Positions 51,604 through 60,026 of a stretch of 64,000 nucleotides of DNA are shown here, in pieces. Source of the stretch: Helicobacter monodelphidis (lineage in GTDB: Bacteria; Campylobacterota; Campylobacteria; Campylobacterales; Helicobacteraceae); contig NZ_NHYN01000003.1 in NCBI RefSeq assembly GCF_003288845.1, forward strand, positions 84,702 to 148,701, in the 5' to 3' direction. The position numbers were made by a program, and so were the translations under genes. The notes below the pieces were generated by a model. The model was not told where the DNA came from. It searched no databases and saw nothing but the letters and a program-made list of their open reading frames with translations. Numbering within the stretch: position 1 is the first letter of the stretch; every line of letters starts with the position of its first letter.

Positions 51604-52680
51604 ATGAATATTGAAACCAAACAACACCTAAGTGAATTCTTTTCCCATGCTTTACAACTCAATGCTACAGACATACATATCACACATCACTCTCCATTCT
51701 TCATTCGCACTGATGGTAAACTCCAAACCTTTAATTTTCCTATCAGTTATGAAAAAATGCATTCCTTATGTATGGATATTTTAGACTCTCATTCAAAAGC
51801 TGAATTTGAAAAAAATAAAGAAGTAGATTTCTCCTTTGAATTACTAGAAATTGGACGCTTTCGTGCAAATTATTACCATACACAACAACATTTTGCAGCT
51901 GCCTTTAGAGCCATCTCCAGCACCCCACCTACATTAGAATCTTTAAATTTACCCAAAATATTTTACGACATCCTAAAAAAAGATCGTGGCTTAATTCTTG
52001 TTTGCGGGGCAACAGGTAGTGGTAAAAGCTCCACAATCTCAGCAATGATTGACCACATTAATCAAACACAGCAAAAGCATATTATCGCATTAGAAGATCC
52101 TACAGAATTTATCCACCCCCAAAAACAATCCCTTTTTTCATATCGTTGTATCGGTAAAGATACAGCAAGTTATCAAACAGGAATTAAAGCCGCACTAAGG
52201 GAGGATCCGGATATTATCCATATTGGTGAAATGCGAGATTGCACAACCTTTGAATCAGCAATTCATGCTGCACAAACAGGGCATTTGGTTTTTTCAACAC
52301 TTCACACAAATTCAGCTTTAGGTGCTATTTTGAAAATTGTGGGGTCTTTTAGAGGAGATGAACAAGCCCAAATTCGTTCTGCTCTTGCTGATTCCTTGTT
52401 GATGGTGATTGCACAAACTCTACTACCTAAAAATGGTGGTGGGCGTGTGTGTGCATTAGAGATTCTTTGCAACACAACAGCGATTTCTAATCTCATTCGT
52501 GAAGCAAAATTTCACCAAATTCCGGCACAAATGTCGTTAGGAATGGCTTTAGGTATGCAAACACAAAATGATGCATTAAAAAAACTTTTACAGCAAGGGG
52601 TTATCACTCAAGAATCTGCCCTAAATGCAAGCTACAATCAAACAGAGTTAAGCAATAAATTGCAAGGAAAGTTGCAATGA
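51604..52680 (+). CDS. PilT-like secretion/twitching ATPase
   Basis: A 358-residue hexameric ATPase of the PilT/GspE superfamily, cytoplasmic and membrane-bound through a platform protein. It shows the N-terminal ATDIHITHHSPFFIRTDGK (PilT-like NTD), Walker A VCGATGSGKSS, Asp box ALEDPTEFIH, Walker B LREDPDIIHIGEMRD and His box GHLVFSTLHTNSA. Length and lack of the GspE N1 domain favour PilT over PilB/GspE. It sits inside the prepilin-like operon and overlaps the next gene by four bases. The platform, secretin and prepilin peptidase genes are not in the window. Confidence 0.88.
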   Translation: MNIETKQHLSEFFSHALQLNATDIHITHHSPFFIRTDGKLQTFNFPISYEKMHSLCMDILDSHSKAEFEKNKEVDFSFELLEIGRFRANYYHTQQHFAAAFRAISSTPPTLESLNLPKIFYDILKKDRGLILVCGATGSGKSSTISAMIDHINQTQQKHIIALEDPTEFIHPQKQSLFSYRCIGKDTASYQTGIKAALREDPDIIHIGEMRDCTTFESAIHAAQTGHLVFSTLHTNSALGAILKIVGSFRGDEQAQIRSALADSLLMVIAQTLLPKNGGGRVCALEILCNTTAISNLIREAKFHQIPAQMSLGMALGMQTQNDALKKLLQQGVITQESALNASYNQTELSNKLQGKLQ

Positions 52681-53156
52681 AAAAAAGAAAGCTACCGACT
52701 TTTACAATGATTGAACTTGTTTTTATTTTGGTTATTATTGGCATTCTAGCATCTATCGCTATTCCAAGACTCGCAGCAAGCCGAGATGATGCCATCGCCG
52801 TATCGCTTAAAGCAGATATCGGAACAATTATGCAAGCAATGCCAGCTTTATATATGAGTCAAGGGGATAATCTGAAAGATTTTTCTCAAGCCATCAATGT
52901 CGACTCTAGCCGATGGATACAAAACAATCAAACCCTCACAAGTGTATTGCACGATAACAACAGCCCATGTGTAAAAATTGAATACACAAACGCAACGCAG
53001 AATCGCCCAAGCGAACATATCAAGATGGGCGATAAAATCTTAGAATTAAGTATTCTTGCACGTCCTGCCTGTTTACAACTTAACCGCTTATTCCACACAA
53101 GCAATACAGATTACACGCAAGTCATCAATCTTTCAGGCTATGGCATTTCATTTTAA
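52677..53156 (+). CDS. Prepilin-like protein 4 (type IV pilin/major pseudopilin type)
   Basis: A 159-residue protein starting MKKRKLPTFTMIELVFILVI and continuing IGILASIAIPRLAAS: basic leader, Thr at -1, FTMIE with Glu at +5, and the classic pilin helix. This is the pattern of major pilins in Campylobacterota, where the -1 residue is often not Gly. The globular part has two Cys (PCVKIEY, RPACLQL) that may form a disulfide. It overlaps the ATPase by 4 bases and the next gene by 17. Confidence 0.82.
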   Translation: MKKRKLPTFTMIELVFILVIIGILASIAIPRLAASRDDAIAVSLKADIGTIMQAMPALYMSQGDNLKDFSQAINVDSSRWIQNNQTLTSVLHDNNSPCVKIEYTNATQNRPSEHIKMGDKILELSILARPACLQLNRLFHTSNTDYTQVINLSGYGISF

Positions 53157-53541
53157 ATCGCTCAAGGGCTTTACATTGCTTGAAATGGTTATCATCATTA
53201 TGTTACTTGGAATTTTAGCCACATTCTTTATTCCACAAATTTTTGTTAGCACACAGAACACTTGCCGACAACGTATTAATGCCTCTTTATCTATGATTTC
53301 TTCACAAATTGCCAACCAACAAAATACACAGTTTTTGCTCAATTCTTACGGCACAATTGATTTTGCAAAATCAACACAAAATGCCCTTTTTGATGAAAAA
53401 AATTGTGCCTTAAAACTTAAAAATAATGCTCTCATATTCCGTTTAAATCAATATACAGGAGAAATCAGACTTGTGCAAGAAGACGGAATTTATCAGTTCA
53501 AATGTGTCGGTCAAGATTGCATAAAATTAAATAATATGTAG
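53140..53541 (+). CDS. Prepilin-like protein 5 (canonical G|FTLLE)
   Basis: A 133-residue protein, ATG at 53140 inside the end of the previous gene; the longer in-frame start is less likely. MAFHFKSLKGFTLLEMVIII has the canonical Gly at -1 and Glu at +5, the only one of the five with Gly. Cys residues in QNTCRQRI, KNCALKL and FKCVGQDCIKL suggest disulfides. It is the last gene of the operon, followed 11 bases later by the convergent tRNA-Phe. Confidence 0.8.
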   Translation: MAFHFKSLKGFTLLEMVIIIMLLGILATFFIPQIFVSTQNTCRQRINASLSMISSQIANQQNTQFLLNSYGTIDFAKSTQNALFDEKNCALKLKNNALIFRLNQYTGEIRLVQEDGIYQFKCVGQDCIKLNNM

Positions 53542-53552
53542 AGTATTCGGAA

Positions 53553-53628
53553 TGGTGGCTCGAGGCAGAATCGAACTGCCGACACAAGGATTTTCAGTCC
53601 TTTGCTCTACCGACTGAGCTATCGAGCC
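53553..53628 (-). tRNA. tRNA-Phe (anticodon GAA)
   Basis: On the minus strand the acceptor GGCTCGA pairs with TCGAGCC, with discriminator A and encoded CCA. The anticodon loop CTGAAAA gives GAA. D arm GCTC...GAGC and T loop TTCGATT are intact. It converges with the pseudopilin operon. Confidence 0.97.
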
Positions 53629-53682
53629 AAACAAAGAGTCAAATTATACTCTTAAATCTTTAAAAACACATAAAACAAACCT

Positions 53683-54804
53683 TCACTCAATCATTCTGGC
53701 AAACTCACCAAAAATGCTATTTGCCTCCTTTGGGCCTGGTGAAGATTCTGGATGATGTTGAATAGAATAAATTTTGCGACGATGGTAAAGTAATCCCTCA
53801 ATCGTTCCATCAAAAAGATTTTGATGGGTTATATCAGCAATTTCTGTGATATTCTCAGGAACAGAATAAATATGATTTTGTGCAGTGATTTCAACCGCTT
53901 GATTGCATAGATTCTTTACGGGGTGATTACCGCCATGATGCCCAAATTTCAGCTTATATGTTGGGTATCCATGTGCGATAGCAAGCAACTGATGGCCCAA
54001 ACAAATCGCAAAAATCGGAATATCAGATTCCACCAAAATTTTGATTTCTGCAATTTCAGATTTCAAAAATTTGGGGTCTCCTGGCCCATTGGAGAGAAAC
54101 ACTGCATGTAATTCACCCTTTTTAAATCTTTGAATCAAGGTATCAGCCCTAAAAGAATGTGGTTGTACCTCAACTTCAAAACCTGACTCTACTAGGTTAT
54201 TTAAAATATTGCGCTTAATGCCAAAATCAATCGCAACGATTTTTTTGCGTGTATGGAGAGTTGGGTAACCCATACACTCAAAGCTAAATACACCCTGTTT
54301 GTGAGTATAAGATTCTTTTGTGCTTACATCTTGTGCATAATTAATCTCCTCGATTCTCAAGGAAGAATGTAATATTTTTTTCAACTCCCCAACATCGCTA
54401 ATCTCTGTTGAAGCAACCATCATCATCGCCCCTTCAAGGCGAATCATCTTCACAATATCGCGAATAGGTAAGCGACAAATCCCCATCACATTAAAATGTT
54501 TCAGAAAACTACTCAAACTCTCTTGAGCACGAAAATTAGAAAAGTGGTCACTATAATGGCTTACCAAAACACCTTTAGCAAAAACACCTCGACTCTCCAT
54601 ATCTTGTGGATTACAGCCAACAATGCCAATCTCTGGCATACTAAAAGTGATAAATTGTCCAGCATAGCTAGGGTCACTTATAATTTCTTGATACCCACTC
54701 ATTGAAGTGTTAAAGACAACTTCGCCCACACAACAACCATCGGCACCAAAACTCTTTGCCTCTAAAAATAGCCCATTCTCAAAATAAAGATATGCAGACT
54801 TCAT
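53683..54804 (-). CDS. carA: Carbamoyl-phosphate synthase small subunit
   Basis: CarA hydrolyses glutamine and passes ammonia to CarB for carbamoyl phosphate, used in pyrimidine and arginine synthesis. The 373 residues begin KSAYLYFENGLFLEAKSFG, have FNTSMSGYQEIISDPSYAGQ, and the class I amidotransferase triad: Cys in FAICLGHQLLAIAHG, His/Glu in IQHHPESSPGP. Length is normal. It overlaps the DUF507 gene by 4 bases, the pairing seen in H. pylori. Confidence 0.96.
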   Translation of the reverse strand: MKSAYLYFENGLFLEAKSFGADGCCVGEVVFNTSMSGYQEIISDPSYAGQFITFSMPEIGIVGCNPQDMESRGVFAKGVLVSHYSDHFSNFRAQESLSSFLKHFNVMGICRLPIRDIVKMIRLEGAMMMVASTEISDVGELKKILHSSLRIEEINYAQDVSTKESYTHKQGVFSFECMGYPTLHTRKKIVAIDFGIKRNILNNLVESGFEVEVQPHSFRADTLIQRFKKGELHAVFLSNGPGDPKFLKSEIAEIKILVESDIPIFAICLGHQLLAIAHGYPTYKLKFGHHGGNHPVKNLCNQAVEITAQNHIYSVPENITEIADITHQNLFDGTIEGLLYHRRKIYSIQHHPESSPGPKEANSIFGEFARMIE

Positions 54805-55352
54805 AGAAAACCTCGTTTGCGTAATTCTTCTTCATAAAGTTTTTCAAAAATAATGTCATATTCTTCACTGCCGGGTAGAATGCGACGTTTATAGCCCTTA
54901 ATTTTTTCTTCAACAATCTCTTCTAATGACTCATAGGTTTTTGCATAATTGCTAATCGCTTTATAAATTGTATTTTTTAAGACATTTTCAGAAACATCAA
55001 AGTAAAACAGTTCCTCTTCTTTCATTTGGTTTAAAATGGCATGCGAAATATGATTATAACGATCTTCTTTATTGAGAGGAATATTTTTTGAAAGTGCAAT
55101 TTCTCTTTTTACTAACCAAAAAAGCTGCCTTTCATCGGCACGAAAAAATTCAATCTCATCAATTTTATTTTCCAAAATTTCCCTAACTTCTTCATCAAGA
55201 GAATCCTCCTCATGGACACTTTTATCCAAAACACTTCTTGCCACTTCAATTAAATGTTCTAATGTAGAATCCAATTCAATAAAACCCGAATTTACAAGAT
55301 CAAGGGCAATTTTATTAGCAATATAGGGCGTATGCGTTAATCGTATTTTCAT
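54801..55352 (-). CDS. DUF507 family protein
   Basis: A 183-residue soluble, strongly acidic and helical protein: MKIRLTHTPYIANKIALDL, EEVREILENKIDEIEFFRAD and ERQLFWLVKREIALSKNI, ending EELRKRGFL. It matches the DUF507 family, common next to carA in Campylobacterota. No function is known. Translation is coupled to carA by the ATGA overlap. Confidence 0.85.
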   Translation of the reverse strand: MKIRLTHTPYIANKIALDLVNSGFIELDSTLEHLIEVARSVLDKSVHEEDSLDEEVREILENKIDEIEFFRADERQLFWLVKREIALSKNIPLNKEDRYNHISHAILNQMKEEELFYFDVSENVLKNTIYKAISNYAKTYESLEEIVEEKIKGYKRRILPGSEEYDIIFEKLYEEELRKRGFL

Positions 55353-55532
55353 AATCTCTTTAGCCTTTATCTGTAGTTCTCTCTATATCTCTTAAATCGT
55401 ATTTTAAACCCATTTTGGTAAAAATCCCATTAAGAATAGTAATTTACGGCCAATGATTAAGCTTAAGGATAAAATTCATACAAAAATGCTAGAATTCCCA
55501 CATTTAATTTTGTATTAGTAAAGGAGCGGTTA

Positions 55533-56861
55533 TTGGACCCGTATAGTATAATGATGCTTATTTTAGCATTTTTGCTTGTAGCATTGAATGCTTTTTTTGT
55601 TCTTTCAGAATTTTCTATTGTAAAAGTGCGGAGGTCTCGACTTGAAGAATTAGTCAAGAGGGGAAATAATACCGCAAAACTTGCCCTTAAAATCTCTGGC
55701 AACTTAGATACCTACTTAAGTGCAAACCAGCTTGGTATCACCCTTGCTTCTCTTGCATTGGGCTGGATTGCAGAACCTGCTATTGAACACTTATTAATTG
55801 GACCCATCACTTTTCTTTCAGGTGGTAATGAAGCAACAGCTAAGGCGGTTAGCGTCGTTATAACTTTTGTAATTATTACATTCTTACATGTTGTGTTGGG
55901 TGAGCTTGTTCCCAAATCATTAGCCATCGCAAAAACTGAAAGGGCTGTGCTACTCATCGCACGTCCGTTGCATATTTTTTGGCTTTTATTTTATCCGCTT
56001 ATCCGCCTTTTTGACTTAACTGCTTCCCTCTTTTTAAAGCTTATGAAAATTGAACCTGCTAAGGAAAGTGATCTTGCACATTCAGAAGAGGAACTAAAAA
56101 TCATTGTTGGGGAATCTCTCAAAGGTGGGCACATTAACATTCTTGAAGGTGAAATCATTAAGAATGCAGTCGATTTTTCCGACACAATCGCTAAAGAAGT
56201 AATGACACCTCGCAAAGATATGATTTGTCTGAATGCAAATGCTGATGCGGAAGAAAATATGGATACCATAATCCATTCAGGTTTTACACGTTTCCCGTAT
56301 TATGTGGACAGCAAAGACAATATTAAAGGAATGATTCATATACGCGATATTTTAGAGATTGCATACAAAAAGGAACAGATTGATTTTGAAAAAATTGTCC
56401 GCCCAATGATTATCGTACCTGAAACTGCACCCATTGCAAAGATTCTTACCAATATGAATAAAAATCAAATCCACACTGCCCTCGTTATTGATGAATACGG
56501 CGGAACTTCCGGAATGATTACAATGGAAGACATCATTGAAGAAGTGATGGGCGATATTAGCGATGAACATGATGATAAGAAAAGTGATGGTTTGACAAAA
56601 ATTGATGAAGACAACTTTGAAGTTGATGGCAAATATGAAATCTTCGTGCTAGAAGAAGAAATTGGCATAGAATTTGAAGAACATCGCGATGAAGTCAGTA
56701 TTGGTGGTTATGTCTTCAGCCTTATTGGAACTGTTCCTAGTGTTGGAGATAAAATCAGCGACTCGCACGCCCATTTTGAAGTGTTAGAAATGGAGGGTAA
56801 CCGCATCCAACGTATCAAAATTAGCAGACGAAAAGAATCAGAACAAGAGTTTTTAGAGTAG
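55533..56861 (+). CDS. CNNM/CorC family membrane protein (hemolysin-type annotation)
   Basis: A 442-residue protein with an N-terminal DUF21/CNNM membrane domain (about 1-190; MMLILAFLLVALNAFFVLSE, FSIVKVRRSRLEELVKRGN), two CBS domains (about 205-325; EVMTPRKDMICL, ALVIDEYGGTSGMITMEDII) and a C-terminal CorC_HlyC domain (VDGKYEIFVLEEEIGIEF). Related proteins are linked to Mg/Co efflux; the older hemolysin name is not evidence of haemolysis. TTG start at 55533, with AAGGAG upstream. Confidence 0.9.
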   Translation: MDPYSIMMLILAFLLVALNAFFVLSEFSIVKVRRSRLEELVKRGNNTAKLALKISGNLDTYLSANQLGITLASLALGWIAEPAIEHLLIGPITFLSGGNEATAKAVSVVITFVIITFLHVVLGELVPKSLAIAKTERAVLLIARPLHIFWLLFYPLIRLFDLTASLFLKLMKIEPAKESDLAHSEEELKIIVGESLKGGHINILEGEIIKNAVDFSDTIAKEVMTPRKDMICLNANADAEENMDTIIHSGFTRFPYYVDSKDNIKGMIHIRDILEIAYKKEQIDFEKIVRPMIIVPETAPIAKILTNMNKNQIHTALVIDEYGGTSGMITMEDIIEEVMGDISDEHDDKKSDGLTKIDEDNFEVDGKYEIFVLEEEIGIEFEEHRDEVSIGGYVFSLIGTVPSVGDKISDSHAHFEVLEMEGNRIQRIKISRRKESEQEFLE

Positions 56862-56940
56862 AAATCGTAGCTATAAAATGATTTAAAAAGTGGCTGAGTA
56901 AGCTGTTTAGTATCAATATTTTTATGCTGTGAGGAGTTTC

Positions 56941-57194
56941 ATGAAAATCTTAAATTTTTTGCTCGTGATGATCTGTTTTTTTGCTGTGGGCTTTGGGAGT
57001 GAGATTGAAGATTTCAAGAAACTTGTGATTTGGGTGATAGTATAGGCTATCATAATTTAGGATACTCATATCTTACCGGTCAAGGCGTTCGACAAAACTT
57101 TGAAGAAGCAAAGGAATACTTTGGTAAGGCTTGTGATATGGGTAGACAAAAAGGTTGCGATGGCTATAAATTCTTAAATGAACAGGGGCATTAA
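56941..57194 (+). pseudogene. Frameshifted hcp-type (cysteine-rich Sel1-repeat) gene
   Basis: ATG at 56941, with GAGGAG upstream, gives a signal peptide (MKILNFLLVMICFFAVGFGS) and IEDFKK, then stops. One base further, in another frame, the text reads TCDLGDSIGYHNLGYSYLTG to YFGKACDMGRQKGCDGYKF with stop at 57192-57194. These are Sel1-like repeats with the Cys spacing of Helicobacter cysteine-rich proteins. Restoring one G between 57021 and 57022 yields KKACDLGD, the consensus. So a one-base deletion (or a sequencing error) interrupts an 84-residue protein, already short for this family. Confidence 0.75.
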
Positions 57195-57316
57195 CGAGGC
57201 GGTAAATTGCCCTTGTGCAACTATTTTTAGAATTTGGATATCTATCGATAAAATTCTAGCATTTTATTTTCGTAAAATTTACCTCTACACACCTAAAATA
57301 GGGAAATAGTGAAATA

Positions 57317-57332
57317 TGGAACATTAATTGCT
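57317..57332 (+). promoter_or_regulatory. Sigma54 promoter for flgF-flgG
   Basis: TGGAAC (57317-57322), five bases, TTGCT (57328-57332): GG at -24 and GC at -12 with correct spacing (TGGCAC-N5-TTGCA consensus). It lies about 60 bases before flgF. RpoN control of rod and hook genes is known for Helicobacter and Campylobacter. Confidence 0.8.
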
Positions 57333-57391
57333 TTAACATCACTAGTTATCTGCAGAAGAATAGCGGATAGAACCCTAATCAAGGATGAAAG

Positions 57392-58225
57392 ATGCAAACA
57401 GGCTTTTATAATGCAACAGGCGGTATGGTAACCCAGATGAACCGCCTTGATGTGATTTCCAATAATTTGGCAAATCTCAATACGAGTGGCTTTAAACGCG
57501 ATGATGTCGTGATTGGTGATTTCGTGCGTCTATATGAAACAAAGAAAAATGAGCTTCCCATCGACGACCAAACCAAAGAGGCGGCAAAATATCTGAATCG
57601 TGCCTTAACACGTGTTCCTCATGTCGTTGAAGAATATACAGACATTTCTGCAGGGGCAGTGCAAACAACAGATAATGTTTTTGACTTTGCACTATTGCAA
57701 CCAAATGCTTATTTTATGATTGAGACTCCAGAAGGAGTGCGTTACACAAGAGATGGATCTTTTACGCTCAATCATGAAGGAAGGCTTGTTACAAAAGAGG
57801 GTTTTCCTGTTTTGCCAAAAGAATATGTTGACGGACCACAATATATTGACATTCCAGAGGAAGCCGTTGTGAATGCTGATAAAGATGGCAATTTATATGT
57901 TAAAATCCTAACGAATGAAACATTGAACGAGACAATTCCTTTAGGTAATCTTGCTGTTGTCGGATTTGAAAATCCTCAATACCTAGAAAAAACAGGTGGA
58001 AACTTATATAAGTACCCAGAGGAGAGAGACGCAGAAAGAACATTTAATGAAGGAAATGGGACAGTTATGCAATACGCACTAGAAAAAAGTAATGTGAATG
58101 CAGTGCTTGAGATGACAGGGCTCATTGAAACACAAAGGCTAGTAGAGATGTATTCTAAAGTCATCAATACGCATATGGATGACCTCAACAATGAGGCAAT
58201 TAATAAACTTGCTCAAAAAGCATAA
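57392..58225 (+). CDS. flgF: Flagellar basal-body rod protein FlgF (FlgG-like)
   Basis: A 277-residue proximal-rod protein of the flagellar rod. It begins MQTGFYNATGGMVTQMNRLD, then the rod-family motif ISNNLANLNTSGFKRDDVV, and later YFMIETPEGVRYTRDGSFTL and the C-terminal coil LIETQRLVEMYSKVINT. In H. pylori the equivalent is FlgG1. It lies 20 bases before flgG in the same transcript. No signal peptide, since it is exported by the flagellar type III route. Confidence 0.9.
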   Translation: MQTGFYNATGGMVTQMNRLDVISNNLANLNTSGFKRDDVVIGDFVRLYETKKNELPIDDQTKEAAKYLNRALTRVPHVVEEYTDISAGAVQTTDNVFDFALLQPNAYFMIETPEGVRYTRDGSFTLNHEGRLVTKEGFPVLPKEYVDGPQYIDIPEEAVVNADKDGNLYVKILTNETLNETIPLGNLAVVGFENPQYLEKTGGNLYKYPEERDAERTFNEGNGTVMQYALEKSNVNAVLEMTGLIETQRLVEMYSKVINTHMDDLNNEAINKLAQKA

Positions 58226-58245
58226 TAAAAACTAAAGGATAAGCT

Positions 58246-59040
58246 ATGATGAGATCACTTTATACCGCAACAACGGGAATGATAGGAATGCAGATGCAAA
58301 TTGATGTTGTCTCCAACAATATCTCAAATGTGAATGTAAATGGCTACAAAAAACAAAGGGCTGAATTTCAGGATTTGTTCTCTCAAACTTTGCAGTATGC
58401 AGGGAGCAACACTTCAGAAACAACACAAAGCCCTACAGGAATTGAAGTAGGTGTGGGTGTACGCCCAAGTTCTGTTCAGAAAATCATGACAAATGGGACA
58501 CCTATGCAAACAGAGAATCCTTTAGATATGATGATTGATGGACGCGGATTCTTTCAGATTGAATTACCCGACGGAACAATCGCTTACACAAGAGATGGTT
58601 CGTTTAAGCTTGATAGTGAGGGGAATATTGTTAACTCTCAAGGTTATTTACTAATTCCTAATATGACAATTCCTGAAGAATGGCAAGATGGGACGATTGG
58701 GGTTTCTAAAGATGGAATTGTTACAGTAACCTTAGCGGGGGATAACCAAGTACAAGAGATTGGGCAAATTGAGACAGCAAACTTTATCAACCCTGCTGGC
58801 TTACACTCTTTAGGAGATAATCTCTTTGTTAATACAGATGCTTCTGGAGATCCTGTTGTGGGTGCACCCAACCAAGAATCAAGAGGACAAGTTCTTAACG
58901 GTGTTTTAGAGCGAAGTAATGTGAAGTTGGTTGAGGAAATGACAGAATTAATTACAGGACAAAGAGCTTATGAAGCAAACTCAAAAAGCATTCAAACCTC
59001 TGATTCTATGTTGCAAACCGTGATTGGATTGAAACGATAA
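58246..59040 (+). CDS. flgG: Flagellar distal rod protein FlgG
   Basis: The 264-residue product starts MRSLYTATTGMIGMQMQIDV (after the first Met) with SNNISNVNVNGYKKQRAEFQ, GRGFFQIELPDGTIAYTRDG, and VLERSNVKLVEEMTELITGQ followed by RAYEANSKSIQT, all FlgG signatures. Length 262-264 is normal. AAGGATAAGC precedes the tandem ATGs. It ends the sigma54-driven pair; an intrinsic terminator follows. Confidence 0.95.
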   Translation: MMRSLYTATTGMIGMQMQIDVVSNNISNVNVNGYKKQRAEFQDLFSQTLQYAGSNTSETTQSPTGIEVGVGVRPSSVQKIMTNGTPMQTENPLDMMIDGRGFFQIELPDGTIAYTRDGSFKLDSEGNIVNSQGYLLIPNMTIPEEWQDGTIGVSKDGIVTVTLAGDNQVQEIGQIETANFINPAGLHSLGDNLFVNTDASGDPVVGAPNQESRGQVLNGVLERSNVKLVEEMTELITGQRAYEANSKSIQTSDSMLQTVIGLKR

Positions 59041-59063
59041 AAGCAAAGGGACAAGCTATAAAT

Positions 59064-59093
59064 ATTCTGCTTGAATAAAAATTCAGGCAGAAT
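59064..59093 (+). terminator. Terminator hairpin after flgG
   Basis: ATTCTGCTTGAAT (59064-59076), loop AAAA, ATTCAGGCAGAAT (59081-59093): a 13-bp stem with one G-T pair, 23 bases after the flgG stop. A T-rich tract follows (TAATCTTATT). Confidence 0.65.
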
Positions 59094-59399
59094 TAATCTT
59101 ATTAAAAGACATAAACTACCGGCCGTTTGCCACCACATTCTGGTATTATGTACAGACAAAGCATTCTATTTCAAAAGATTAAAACAACATACTATTCAAA
59201 AAATCTTGAAGAGACTAAAGCAGTGGTTAAACAATATCTTAAAGAAGGTAATCTTAGCGATAGCCAACAGAGAAATTGTGAAAATGCGGAGTGTGCATAT
59301 CATCACCGTAAAAGTGACTTCATTAAAGGATAGCTATTTCATAATAATATTATTTTTTTTAACATAACATTTGCGAATAATTTTCAACCCACAAGCATT
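59094..59399. other. Gene-poor stretch before trbL remnant
   Basis: Two short frames exist in this region. The one at 59127-59333 (KTTYYSKNLEETKAVVKQYL, then SDSQQRNCENAECAYHHRK) reads like the C-terminal part of a small secreted protein but has no convincing start or family. It may be another decayed member of the same element as trbL. Confidence 0.35.
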
Positions 59400-59895
59400 A
59401 TGAGCTTGTTTCAATTTGGGTTAGAATCTTGGGAAAGTGGCATTAAAAGTGCTTGTTTATGGGTCTTTTATACTCTTGCTGTCATTGATCTTGCTTGGAG
59501 CTTCTCCCTCTCTGCTCTTAGGGGCGGAGAGTTTTCTGATTTTTTAATTTTACTTATTCGAAAAATTATGATTTTTGGTATTTTTTTGTTTTTGTTTAAT
59601 ACACATTTATGGGTTGATCCCATTTGGCAATCATTCTCACAACTCGCTACAGGTGTAAATCAGGGGAGAGATGTTACACCTGCAAATATCATTACTCAAG
59701 CAATCGAATTGGTCAAGATTATTTTTGATAAACTAAATTTTAAAGCCGAATCAATTATATATTATTTGTGGAGTGATTATTTTAATTGCAATTGTATTTA
59801 TGGCGATTGAATTTTCATTGTTTATATCAAACAAGCTTCAGGATTTTTATTTCTGCAATCAATATTGCAAAGATTGCGATACAATAGAATACTGA
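59400..59895 (+). pseudogene. Truncated, frameshifted trbL-like conjugation gene
   Basis: Residues from ATG at 59400 read MSLFQFGLESWESGIKSACL, WVFYTLAVIDLAWSFSLSAL, FLILLIRKIMIFGIFLFLF, then WQSFSQLATGVNQGRDVTP and IITQAIELVKIIFDKL. This is the N-terminal region of P-type conjugative transfer protein TrbL (VirB6-like). The frame stops at 59810, but one base over (from 59758) it continues YIICGVIILIAIVFMAIEFS, a further membrane helix, to a stop at 59893-59895. Full TrbL is over 300 residues, so the gene is both frameshifted and truncated. It is a remnant of a conjugative element. Confidence 0.72.
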
Positions 59896-59989
59896 ATATT
59901 ACTGCTTAAAATCAATCCATATAAACTACCTACACACAATAGCAAGGAGTAATTCTTATGAAGTTCTCAGACATAATCATTAAAGATAG

Positions 59990-60000
59990 TATGCTATAAT
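59990..60000 (+). promoter_or_regulatory. Extended -10 promoter before the EI24 gene
   Basis: TATGCTATAAT with TATAAT at 59995-60000 and TG upstream, 26 bases before the ATG at 60027. A 13-codon open frame with AAGGAG (ATG at 59958) ends in the -10 box; it is probably chance. Confidence 0.45.
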
Positions 60001-60026
60001 TGAATAAATAATTAAAGGCATCAATA

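Noticed and set aside
59941..60000. 13-codon frame with a good ribosome site before the EI24 gene, possibly a leader peptide
   Set aside because: The peptide has no regulatory codon run and there is no attenuator structure after it. The -10 box inside its end explains the sequence better.
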